Assembly (NCBI GenBank): GCA_038120765.1
Contig: JAYOMI010000003.1
Coordinates: 1-64,000, forward strand
From: CAXBCP01 sp038120765
GTDB lineage: Bacteria; Pseudomonadota; Alphaproteobacteria; MPNO01; UBA830
DNA length: 64,000 nt
Direction of reading: 5' to 3'
Shown: piece after piece, positions 43,082-50,736 of the stretch
How the letters are laid out: each line of letters begins with the position of its first letter
How positions within the stretch are numbered: position 1 is the first letter of the stretch
Notes under the pieces: generated by a model
Seen by the model: the letters and a program-made list of their open reading frames with translations, nothing else
What the model was told of the DNA's origin: nothing
The model's database searches: none
Made by a program: the position numbers and the translations under genes

Positions 43082-43990
43082 ATGACCGACGCCGCCGCAG
43101 ACCCAGTGGATAAGAGCGACAATTTCCTTGTCGCGCCCGATCCGCATGATCCGCGCCTGACCGAACGGGTGACCGGCACCGATCAGGACGGCAGACCGGT
43201 CGAAACCTCCGTCACCGTAGAACGCCCGCTTGCGCTGTTTCTCAACAGCCGCGAAATCGTCACGCTGATGACCATCGGCGACTATCCGGAATGCCTCGCC
43301 GCCGGGTATCTGCTGAACCAGAACATGCTGCGCCCCGACGATGTGATCACCGGCATCGATTACGATGAAGAGGCCGAAGCCGTCGTTGTGCGGACCGAGC
43401 GGGAGACCGATTTCGAGGAAAAGCTCGCCAAGCAGACCCGCACTTCCGGCTGCGCGCTGGGCACCGTGTTCGGCGATATCATGGAAACCTTCGACGATAT
43501 CGTGCTGGACGCGGCCGCCCGCGTGCATACGTCGTGGCTCTACAGGCTGACAAAGACTATCAACATGACGCCGAGCCTGTATCTGGAAGCGGGGGCCATT
43601 CACGGCTGTGTGCTGTGCGAGGGCGACAGGGCGCTGATCTATATGGAAGACGTCGGCCGTCACAACGCCGTCGACAAGATCGCCGGCTACATGTACCTGA
43701 ACAAGATTCCGGCGGCGGGGAAGATGTTTTACACCACCGGGCGGCTGACCAGCGAGATGGTGATCAAGACTGTGCAGATGAAAATTCCCGTGCTGGTGTC
43801 GCGCTCCGGCTTCACCGCCTGGGGGGTGGAACTGGCGCGCCAGGCGAACCTGACCCTGATCGGGCGGGCGCGCGGGCGGCGTTTCGTAGCGCTCGCAGGC
43901 CAGGACCGCATCGTCTACGACGCCGATCCCGGCACGGTCGAGGACGAACCGGCCAGCCACCGGCGCAAGGCGGCGTCTGCCGAAACATGA
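43082..43990 (+). CDS. fdhD: Formate dehydrogenase accessory sulfurtransferase
   Basis: The 302-residue FdhD delivers sulfur to the molybdenum cofactor of formate dehydrogenases. NSREIVTLMTIGDYPECLAAGYLL and the block YMEDVGRHNAVDKIAGY with YTTGRLTSEMV are characteristic. The Cys loop here is TSGCALGT: only one Cys (about residue 124) where E. coli has CxxC. The ATG at 43082 gives the normal length but lacks a strong ribosome site. No formate dehydrogenase genes are in the window, though two other DMSO-reductase-family enzymes are. It heads a run with the GIY-YIG-like gene, mobA and the ModE-like gene. Confidence 0.93.
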   Translation: MTDAAADPVDKSDNFLVAPDPHDPRLTERVTGTDQDGRPVETSVTVERPLALFLNSREIVTLMTIGDYPECLAAGYLLNQNMLRPDDVITGIDYDEEAEAVVVRTERETDFEEKLAKQTRTSGCALGTVFGDIMETFDDIVLDAAARVHTSWLYRLTKTINMTPSLYLEAGAIHGCVLCEGDRALIYMEDVGRHNAVDKIAGYMYLNKIPAAGKMFYTTGRLTSEMVIKTVQMKIPVLVSRSGFTAWGVELARQANLTLIGRARGRRFVALAGQDRIVYDADPGTVEDEPASHRRKAASAET

Positions 43991-44000
43991 GCCTGCCCCT

Positions 44001-44624
44001 ATGAGCGTTGAACTCGTCTGGCAGGGTCCGGTCGGACCGGGCTGTGCGCCCGGCGCGCCGTTTCCCGACGATCCGTTGCTGTTCGAGAATCTCTGCGACG
44101 CGGGCGTCTATCTGCGGATCAAGACATACGCCAACGACCGCACCGTCGCCTATGCGGGACAGTCCGTCTCGCTGCTGTCGCGGTTCGACCAGCATCTGGT
44201 CGCGATGCTGTCGCTTGCGGCACCCCTGCGCGATGACGCGGGAGAGGTGGTCTTCACCGGCGATGCCGCGGCGCGCCTCGATGCCTATGGCAGGCTTGAC
44301 GATGCCACTGCGCTCGCCGCGGCGGATGCCGGGCGGGTGCGGTTCTGGTACGCGCTGTGCGACGAGTATTTCCATACGGAACATCTGAACCTTGCCGAAG
44401 GTCTGTTGCAGCGCCGGATTGCCGCGCGCCTGTCATCGGCACCGTCCGGCATGTCGTCCGATATGGAGAACGCCAGGGCCGCTCCCGGCGCGATGCCCGA
44501 TGACGTCCCGGATATCTGGATCAATGATTTTTCCGGGCTGAATGCGGAAGATGCCGCATTGCTCCGCCGCCTGCTCGGCGACGATCCCATGACCCTGCAG
44601 ATGCTGGCCGGAAATGCCGCCTGA
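44001..44624 (+). CDS. GIY-YIG-like protein of unknown function
   Basis: The middle of this 207-residue protein has the pattern of a GIY-YIG nuclease domain: GVYLRIKTYAND, then VAYAGQSVSLLSRFDQHL, where the GVY, YAG, Arg and His fit the catalytic set, and later AEGLLQRRIAARL with a possible metal-binding Glu. The C-terminal 60 residues (from SSAPSGMSS) are likely flexible, ending DAALLRRLLGDDPMTLQ. It lies 10 bp after fdhD and overlaps mobA by 11 bp, so it is co-translated with molybdenum-cofactor genes. Whether it is a nuclease or a repurposed fold is unknown. I do not recognise a named family. Confidence 0.7.
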   Translation: MSVELVWQGPVGPGCAPGAPFPDDPLLFENLCDAGVYLRIKTYANDRTVAYAGQSVSLLSRFDQHLVAMLSLAAPLRDDAGEVVFTGDAAARLDAYGRLDDATALAAADAGRVRFWYALCDEYFHTEHLNLAEGLLQRRIAARLSSAPSGMSSDMENARAAPGAMPDDVPDIWINDFSGLNAEDAALLRRLLGDDPMTLQMLAGNAA

Positions 44625-45237
44625 ACCGGGAAACATCTGCGGCGTGCTGCTCGCCGGCGGCCAGTCGCGGCGCATGGGCGGCGGCGATAAATGCCTGATG
44701 GATCTCGGCGGGAAGACGCTGCTGCGGCGCATCGTCGAGACCGCCGCCCCGCAGGTCGGCCCGCTAGTGCTCAATACCAACAGCGATCTCGCGCTGTTCG
44801 CTTCCTACGACCTGCCCGTCGCGCCTGATGTGATTGACGGCTTTGCGGGACCGCTGGCTGGCGTGCTGACGGGCCTGGAATGGGCCCGGGCGCATGCGCC
44901 GGAATGCGACTGGGTGGCAAGCTTCGCCTGCGATGCGCCCTTTGCGCCGGCCGACCTGGTGGCGCGGCTGGTCGCGGCGGTCGAGGCGGCGGGCGCCGAC
45001 ATGGCCTGCGCGCAGTCGGGCGGGCGCGATCATCCGGTCTTCGCGCTCTGGCCCGTGCGCCTTGCGGGCGAACTGCGCCGGGCAGTGGTCGACGAGGGCG
45101 TGCGCAAGGTCGATATCTGGACCGGGCGCTACAAAATCGCCCGCGCGGACTTCGCCACCGGCCGGGGCGATCCGTTTTTCAACATCAACCGGCCGGAAGA
45201 TCTCGACGCCGCGGCCCGCTCGATGGGCAATGGCTGA
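44614..45237 (+). CDS. mobA: Molybdenum cofactor guanylyltransferase
   Basis: The 207-residue nucleotidyltransferase adds GMP to the molybdenum cofactor to make MGD, used by DMSO-reductase-family enzymes such as SoeA here. The GTP-binding loop is LLAGGQSRRMGGGDKCLMDLGGK (LLAGGxSxRMGxxK pattern), followed by FAGPLAGVLTGL, FACDAPFAP and FFNINRPEDL. It overlaps the upstream gene by 11 bp and precedes the ModE-like gene by 17 bp. Confidence 0.95.
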   Translation: MPPEPGNICGVLLAGGQSRRMGGGDKCLMDLGGKTLLRRIVETAAPQVGPLVLNTNSDLALFASYDLPVAPDVIDGFAGPLAGVLTGLEWARAHAPECDWVASFACDAPFAPADLVARLVAAVEAAGADMACAQSGGRDHPVFALWPVRLAGELRRAVVDEGVRKVDIWTGRYKIARADFATGRGDPFFNINRPEDLDAAARSMGNG

Positions 45238-45254
45238 AATGATCAACTAGGGCG

Positions 45255-45629
45255 ATGACCGGCACTCCGACACCCACACCGCGCCTGCGCATCCTGCTCG
45301 GCCGCTCCATCGCCATCGGCCCGGGCAAGGCGGAACTGCTCGGCCTGATCGACAGGACGGGCTCGATCTCCGCGGCGGCCCGCGAAATGGGCATGTCCTA
45401 CCGCCGCGCGTGGACACTGGTCGAAACCATGAACACCGCCTTTCGCGAACCGCTGGTCGCGGCAGCGACGGGCGGCAAGGGCGGCGGCGGCGCATCGGTG
45501 ACGGCGTTCGGACACGAGGCGCTGAAGCGCTATCGCGCCATGGAAGAAAAGGCGGCGGCCAGCGTGACCGCCGAGATGAATGCGTTTACCGAAATGCTCG
45601 ATCCCGATTATGTGGATGACGGGGAGTGA
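45255..45629 (+). CDS. ModE-type winged-helix DNA-binding protein without a molybdate domain
   Basis: The protein is 124 residues. The winged helix GPGKAELLGLIDRTGSISAAAREMGMSYRRAWTLVETMN matches the DNA-binding domain of ModE (listed here in parts: GPGKAELLGLID, SISAAAREMGMSYRRAW). The C-terminal molybdate-binding TOBE domains of full ModE are absent. Such short proteins are common in alphaproteobacteria and may act with a separate molybdate sensor or as plain repressors. Its place after mobA and fdhD supports a molybdenum role, and the dyad upstream of moaA is a candidate target. Confidence 0.88.
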   Translation: MTGTPTPTPRLRILLGRSIAIGPGKAELLGLIDRTGSISAAAREMGMSYRRAWTLVETMNTAFREPLVAAATGGKGGGGASVTAFGHEALKRYRAMEEKAAASVTAEMNAFTEMLDPDYVDDGE

Positions 45630-45663
45630 ACGCGGCAAGACCGGAAAATCGGGGAAAAGCGAC

Positions 45664-46305
45664 ATGCAGTACTTCGTCTGGGGAATAGACCGGCCGGACA
45701 GCAAGGCGCAACGCATCGCCGTTATGGAACGTCACTGGGAATTCATTGCGCGCTACGACGATCGTCTGATCGCGCGGGGGCCGGTGCTCGACATGGCGGA
45801 TCCTCAGAAGGTTCTGGGGTCCATCCATATCGTCGAGCTTGACGATGCCGTCGTTGTCGTAGTCCCANNNNNNNNNNCCCACAGTTTTGCCGATGACGAG
45901 CCCTTCGCGATAGACGGCGTCTTTGCCGAAATCGTTGTGATGCGGTTCAGGCTGGAACTCGGACGGACGCAATTCGTTTTCGATAGCATGCCCGACCATC
46001 CGCGGTTTTTCGTTCACTGTCCGGCAGCCCCCGGGGTTGACGCCGTGCCGGATGATATCGCGTCCGCGCATGAAGATTACTGCCGCGCATTCGATCCGCA
46101 TTTCGTGTGCCGGGGGTCCCTGCTGACGGATGACGGCGCCTGGGCAGGCCGTGCCTTCTTCATTGAAATGCCGGACCGTGCGGCCGTGGAGGACTTTCTG
46201 GCTAACGACCCCTGCGCTGTCGCCGGGCTGTACGAGGCGCCTCGGGTCCACCGCTGGACCATGGGCGGCGCCGCCAATATCAGGGCCGCCGGACTGATGA
46301 AATAG
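45664..46305 (+). CDS. Two-domain YciI-like protein, interrupted by a scaffold gap
   Basis: The first domain runs MQYFVWGIDRPDSKAQRIAV to VLGSIHIVELDD; after the gap HSFADDEPFAIDGVFAEIVV completes it, and a second YciI-like domain follows (PDHPRFFVHCP, HEDYCRAFDPHFVCRGSLL, FFIEMPDRAAVEDFLANDP, EAPRVHRWTMGG). The frame is kept across the ten N, but the bases just before the gap encode a run of Val that does not fit the family, so the contig end there may be wrong. The gene follows the ModE-like gene by 34 bp. Function unknown. Confidence 0.8.
   Translation: MQYFVWGIDRPDSKAQRIAVMERHWEFIARYDDRLIARGPVLDMADPQKVLGSIHIVELDDAVVVVVPXXXXHSFADDEPFAIDGVFAEIVVMRFRLELGRTQFVFDSMPDHPRFFVHCPAAPGVDAVPDDIASAHEDYCRAFDPHFVCRGSLLTDDGAWAGRAFFIEMPDRAAVEDFLANDPCAVAGLYEAPRVHRWTMGGAANIRAAGLMK
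45868..45877. other. Scaffold gap (10 N)
   Basis: Ten N inside the YciI-like gene. By family comparison only a few residues should be missing here. About 20 bases on the left side look unlike the expected coding sequence. Confidence 0.95.
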
Positions 46306-46328
46306 CCCGCCGGGCAGCGATACTTGTA

Positions 46329-47015
46329 CTAGTCCCCGGCGTTCCCGGAGACCCGCCAGACCACTCCGTCGCGCATTTCGCGGTCTTCCAGTTCCAGGCT
46401 GGTCGGCACCTCGTAGCGGATGACTTCCTGGAGGTTCTTTATCGGCAGGTACTTCCGGCCCGGATCGCCGATCAGGACCAGTGCGCCGGCTTTGGCCTCG
46501 CGCCGCAGGAAGGCTTCGATCTCCACCGCGGGGGATTGTTCGTAGAAAATATCGCCGGCGAGGATGACGTCGCAGCCGCTCGGCGTCTCCCGCATCAGGT
46601 AGTTATCGGTCGACGGAATCAGCGTGACGCCGTTCAGCGAAGCGTTCGCCTGCGCGGCGGCGACGGCCAGGGTGTCGATGTCGTTGGCAATGACCTCCAT
46701 CGCGCCCGCCAGTGCAGCGGCGATACCGGATACCGCGCCGCCCGCGGCGAATTCGAGCACACGCCCGCCGCGCACGATGTCCGGGTTGTCGAGAACATAG
46801 CGCGCCAGCGCCTGGCCGCCCGGCCAGCAGAATGCCCATAACGGCGGCGGGATGCCGATCTGCTGCAGGTCGGTTTCGGTCGCCTGCCAGATCGGCGTGA
46901 TTTCGGTCGCGAGGCGCAGGGTGATTTCCGGCACCAGCGGCGGCGAGACGATTTCGGTATTGGCGGCGATGAACGCGGCGAAGCCTTCCCGATCCAGCGG
47001 CGGGGTATCAGACAA
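46329..47015 (-). CDS. Class I SAM-dependent protein methyltransferase (ETFB lysine methyltransferase-like)
   Basis: The core of this methyltransferase of about 228 residues reads VPEITLRLATEITPIWQATE, IGIPPPLWAFCWPGGQALARY, VLEFAAGGAVSGIAAALAG (SAM motif I), VIANDIDTLAVAAAQAN and DVILAGDIFYEQ. This pattern matches the METTL20/Nnt1-like group that methylates lysines of electron-transfer flavoprotein beta. The only sensible start is a TTG at 47015 overlapping the ubiA stop; no ATG is in frame near the core. It is transcribed with ubiA. Confidence 0.83.
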   Translation of the reverse strand: MSDTPPLDREGFAAFIAANTEIVSPPLVPEITLRLATEITPIWQATETDLQQIGIPPPLWAFCWPGGQALARYVLDNPDIVRGGRVLEFAAGGAVSGIAAALAGAMEVIANDIDTLAVAAAQANASLNGVTLIPSTDNYLMRETPSGCDVILAGDIFYEQSPAVEIEAFLRREAKAGALVLIGDPGRKYLPIKNLQEVIRYEVPTSLELEDREMRDGVVWRVSGNAGD

Positions 47016-47931
47016 GCTGTCCGCCGATGATGCCCGCGAGCAGCAGCGAGCCGAACAGCCGGTTGGATTTGAATTTCGCGAGGCAGTCTTTCGCATTGTC
47101 GAGATCGGCGTCCGCCACCTGCCAGACAAGCTGTGCGAGGCCGGCGGCAAGGCCGATCCAGAAAGGCCAGCCGAGTCCCGCGAAATGGCCGGCGGCGGCG
47201 AAGAATCCGGTAGCGATGAAGTAAAACCCCATGAGCCACGGTTTCGACGTCAGCAGGCCGAGCGCGCGGGCGGACGATTTTACGCCCGCCGCCGGGTCGT
47301 CCGGCCGGTCCTGATAGGCGTAAATCGTGTCATAGCCGAGGGTCCAGAAGATGCCGCCCGAATACATAAGGAAAGCGGGCAGGGCGAGGCCGCCGGTCAC
47401 GGCGGCCCAGCCGAGCAGCGCGCCCCAGTTGAAGGCGAGGCCGAGGACGAATTGCGGCCAGAACGTCACCCGCTTGGCGAGCGGATACAATGCCACCAGC
47501 GACAGCGAGGCGATGCCGGTCCAGATGGCGTGGGCATTGAACGAAAACAGGATGGCGGCGCTGACGGCTAGCTGGAAGACGAACCAGACAAACGCCTGGC
47601 GGACCGTCACCTCGCCCGCCGGCAGCGGCCGGTCGCGCGTGCGGGCAACCTGGGCGTCGAAATCCCGGTCGAGAATGTCGTTCCAGGTGCAGCCGCCGCC
47701 GCGCATCAGCATCGCACCGATGCCGAACAGGACGAACAGATACCAGGTGGATGTCAGGGGCACGATGTCGCCCGAGGCGAGCGCGATCGCCCACCAGCAC
47801 GGGAACAGCAGCAGCCACGTGCCGATCGGCCGGTCGAACCTCGACAACCGGATATAGGGCCGCACCCGGCCGGGCGTCAGCCGGTCGACCCAGCCGCCGC
47901 GCGGAATATCGCTGGGAGACATATCGTTCAT
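47008..47931 (-). CDS. ubiA: 4-hydroxybenzoate polyprenyltransferase
   Basis: The 307-residue inner-membrane prenyltransferase of ubiquinone synthesis attaches the polyprenyl tail to 4-hydroxybenzoate. The first Asp motif is NDILDRDFD with RTRDRPLPAG; the second is YDTIYAYQDRPDD. About eight or nine membrane segments surround them. The ATG at 47931 (or the one three codons later) is used, though no ribosome site is clear. It is divergent from rsmE across 133 bp. Confidence 0.95.
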   Translation of the reverse strand: MNDMSPSDIPRGGWVDRLTPGRVRPYIRLSRFDRPIGTWLLLFPCWWAIALASGDIVPLTSTWYLFVLFGIGAMLMRGGGCTWNDILDRDFDAQVARTRDRPLPAGEVTVRQAFVWFVFQLAVSAAILFSFNAHAIWTGIASLSLVALYPLAKRVTFWPQFVLGLAFNWGALLGWAAVTGGLALPAFLMYSGGIFWTLGYDTIYAYQDRPDDPAAGVKSSARALGLLTSKPWLMGFYFIATGFFAAAGHFAGLGWPFWIGLAAGLAQLVWQVADADLDNAKDCLAKFKSNRLFGSLLLAGIIGGQLV

Positions 47932-48064
47932 GCCGTGGGTATAGCACACCGACCGGGTGCAGATGGAGACGGCAAAAGATCCCTTTTCGCACCGGTTTCG
48001 CGCCGGCCAACAAATCGTCCGCCCCCCTATTCGCAGCCGATCCATTTGTGCCAATATCCGTCCC

Positions 48065-48844
48065 ATGAATGAGCACCAGAACGACAATCCGCGCAGCGCG
48101 ACCAATGACAACCGGACCCGGCTTCGACTGTTCGTCGAATACGACCTGGAAGACGGCCACGCGGTGCCCGCGAACCCGGATCAGCACAATTACCTGCGCA
48201 AGGTCATGCGCCGGAAGGACGGCGACATGGTTGCGCTGTTCAACGGCCGTGACGGCGAATGGCTGGCGCGTATCGTTTACGAATCGAAATCGCGCTGCGC
48301 GCTGATCGTCGAACAGCACCTGCGGAAACAACGGGTTCCGCCCGACGTATGGTCTGTTTTCGCGCCGGTAAAGGCGACCCCGATGAACAACATCGCGCGG
48401 ATGTCGACCGAGCTTGGCGTCGGGCGCATATGTCCTGTGCTGACCGAGCATACGGATGTCGCCCGGGTGAACACGGCGCGCCTGCGGGCGAACGCCGTCG
48501 AAGCCGCCGAACAGTCCACCCGGCTGAACGTGCCGATCGTAGATGAGCCGAGAAATCTGGCGCAATTGCTGCACCATTGGGACCCCGCGCGGCGCATCAT
48601 CCTGTGCGCCGAAGCGGGCCGGGCCGAGCCGGTACCGGCGGCGTTGTCGCGGGTAAGGCCCGGCGGCGCGTGGGCGGTCATGACCGGCCCCGAAGGCGGG
48701 TTCAGTCAATCTGAACTTGACGGATTCGTGAAACTGCCTTTTGTTACGCCGGTCCGCCTCGGGCCGCGCATTCTGAGGGCAGACACGGCGGTGGCGGCGG
48801 TGCTCGTGTGCTGGCAAAACCATCTGGGCGACTGGTCTGACTGA
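48065..48844 (+). CDS. rsmE: 16S rRNA (uracil1498-N3)-methyltransferase
   Basis: This 259-residue SPOUT methyltransferase has an N-terminal PUA-like barrel (RLRLFVEYDLEDGHAVPA, QHNYLRKVMRRKDGD) and a knotted C-terminal domain with the signatures EAAEQSTRLNVP, MTGPEGGFSQSE and LGPRILRADTAVAA. The ATG at 48065 is chosen over an upstream open frame that is not protein-like. gshA follows by 38 bp. Confidence 0.95.
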   Translation: MNEHQNDNPRSATNDNRTRLRLFVEYDLEDGHAVPANPDQHNYLRKVMRRKDGDMVALFNGRDGEWLARIVYESKSRCALIVEQHLRKQRVPPDVWSVFAPVKATPMNNIARMSTELGVGRICPVLTEHTDVARVNTARLRANAVEAAEQSTRLNVPIVDEPRNLAQLLHHWDPARRIILCAEAGRAEPVPAALSRVRPGGAWAVMTGPEGGFSQSELDGFVKLPFVTPVRLGPRILRADTAVAAVLVCWQNHLGDWSD

Positions 48845-48882
48845 TCCTGTCAGGAACACAACGAAAGAACGGATGACTGGGG

Positions 48883-50247
48883 ATGGCTGCACCACCGGCA
48901 GGTAAATCGGACCCGATAACCGATTTCCGGCAACTCGCCGAGCACCTTGAACAGGGATGCAAGCCCGTCGAAGACTGGCGGATCGGGACCGAACACGAAA
49001 AATTCGTCTTCAAGCTGGATACCCTTGAACCCGTTCCCTATGAGGGGCCGTGGGGCATCGGCAAATTCCTCGAAGGGCTTCAGCGGTTCGGCTGGCAGCC
49101 GGTCATGGAAAACGGCAATGCCATCGCGCTGACGAAGGGCGACTGCAATATATCGCTGGAACCCGGCGGGCAGCTCGAGCTGTCCGGCGCGCCGCTCGAA
49201 AATATCCACCAGACCTGCGACGAGGTGCATACCCATCTGACGCAGGTCAAAGAGGTGGCCGGCGAGCTCGGTGTCGGGCTCATTGGCACCGGTTTTATTC
49301 CGAAATGGAAGCGCGACGAAATTCCGTGGATGCCCAAGGGGCGCTACAAGATCATGCGCAACTACATGCCCAAGAAGGGCGGTCTCGGTCTCGACATGAT
49401 GCTCCGGTCCTGCACGGTGCAGGTCAATCTCGATTTCGGCTCCGAAGCCGACATGGTCGAAAAATTCCGCGTCTCCATGGCGCTGCAGCCGGTGGCGACG
49501 GCGCTGTTCGCGAACTCTCCCTTTACCGAGGGCAAACCGAATGGCTGGCAGTCGTTCCGCAGCCACATCTGGGAAGATACCGACCCCGACCGGTCCGGCG
49601 TGCTGCCGTTCGTGTTCGACGGGGATATGGGGTTCCAGCGTTACGTAGATTACGCGCTGGATGTGCCGATGTATTTCGTCTACCGCGACAGCCAGTATAT
49701 CGATGTGTCGGGTCAGTCGTTCCGTGATTTCCTGAAAGGCGAACTCCCCGGCCTGCCGGGCGAGATCGCGACGATGAGCGACTGGGCGGATCATCTCACC
49801 ACGATCTTCCCCGAAGTGCGGCTCAAGAAGTATCTGGAGATGCGCGGCGCCGACAGCGGCCCGTGGCGGCGTCTGTGTGCCTTGTCCGCCTTCTGGACCG
49901 GATTGCTCTACGACGCGGACAGCCAGAGCGCTGCATGGGACCTCGTGAAAAACTGGACGATCGAGGACCATCACTACCTGCGTCAGGCCGCGCCGAAGAC
50001 CGCGATGGCGACGGACTTTCAGGGACGCACGATGTCGGACCTCGCGAAACAGGTGCTGGCGATCTCCGAGGCCGGGCTCAAACGCCGGGGTATCCCGGAC
50101 AGCAGCGGCGACGATGAGAGCAGTTTTCTCGCGACGCTGCATGAAATCGCGGATCGCGGATATTCCCCGGCGGAGAAACAGCTCCGGAAATACGAGAACG
50201 AGTGGAATAAGAGCGTCGACCCCTTATATGTGGAATATGCGTATTGA
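48883..50247 (+). CDS. gshA: Glutamate-cysteine ligase, plant/alphaproteobacterial type
   Basis: The 454-residue enzyme makes gamma-glutamylcysteine, the first step of glutathione synthesis. RIGTEHEKFVF and GDCNISLEPGGQLELSGAPL mark the glutamate and ATP sites of the plant-type ligase; LMLRSCTVQVNLD-like and SPFTEGKPNGWQSFRSHIW follow. Glutathione would be the carrier of the persulfide used by the ETHE1-like enzyme in this window. The 3' end overlaps the EF-hand gene by 11 bp. Confidence 0.96.
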   Translation: MAAPPAGKSDPITDFRQLAEHLEQGCKPVEDWRIGTEHEKFVFKLDTLEPVPYEGPWGIGKFLEGLQRFGWQPVMENGNAIALTKGDCNISLEPGGQLELSGAPLENIHQTCDEVHTHLTQVKEVAGELGVGLIGTGFIPKWKRDEIPWMPKGRYKIMRNYMPKKGGLGLDMMLRSCTVQVNLDFGSEADMVEKFRVSMALQPVATALFANSPFTEGKPNGWQSFRSHIWEDTDPDRSGVLPFVFDGDMGFQRYVDYALDVPMYFVYRDSQYIDVSGQSFRDFLKGELPGLPGEIATMSDWADHLTTIFPEVRLKKYLEMRGADSGPWRRLCALSAFWTGLLYDADSQSAAWDLVKNWTIEDHHYLRQAAPKTAMATDFQGRTMSDLAKQVLAISEAGLKRRGIPDSSGDDESSFLATLHEIADRGYSPAEKQLRKYENEWNKSVDPLYVEYAY

Positions 50248-50719
50248 TTTCACGTCCCTGGCGACCGGCGCCATTATTTTCGGCGCATCGGCGACGTTTG
50301 CGGTCGCGCAGCAGCAGCCGACGCCGTTTCCCTGGGAAAAAAACGAGGACAGGTTTTTCGGGCGGACGGCGCCGAAGATCGTCAATCCGATCGACAAGCG
50401 CATTGAAGACGGGCTGAAGTCGATGGGCCTGCCGGGCCAGCCGAAGCTCGATACCACGCAGGATGCGCAGCCGCTTGCCGAACCGCCGGGTCTGTCGCAA
50501 ACGATCATGCCGAGAATGGACACGAACCGCGACGGCGAGGTAAGCCGCCAGGAATACATGCTGTCGCGCCAGCGGCCCGGCGTGGCGGGCAGCCAGGGCA
50601 CGGCAAGCCATGTCCGCCGATATGAGCGGCTGGATTCACGGTTCCGCGCCGCCGACCGGAACGGGGACGGCAAACTGTCCGGCCCCGAAATCGATGCGAT
50701 GAAGGGCCGGCGTTTCTAG
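50237..50719 (+). CDS. Exported EF-hand protein
   Basis: The 160-residue precursor has a signal peptide (MRIDFTSLATGAIIFGASATFAVAQ) and two EF-hand calcium loops, DTNRDGEVSRQEY and DRNGDGKLSGPEI. The segment between signal and loops is proline-rich and charged. It probably binds calcium in the periplasm. An ATG at 50228 in the same frame is possible; 50237 gives the cleaner signal peptide. It overlaps gshA, though no functional link is evident. Confidence 0.8.
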   Translation: MRIDFTSLATGAIIFGASATFAVAQQQPTPFPWEKNEDRFFGRTAPKIVNPIDKRIEDGLKSMGLPGQPKLDTTQDAQPLAEPPGLSQTIMPRMDTNRDGEVSRQEYMLSRQRPGVAGSQGTASHVRRYERLDSRFRAADRNGDGKLSGPEIDAMKGRRF

Positions 50720-50736
50720 GCACCAGCGCCCCCGGC

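Noticed and set aside
47330..48895. A 521-residue minus-strand frame across ubiA and rsmE
   Set aside because: It covers ubiA in the wrong frame and the antisense of rsmE; no protein-like features.
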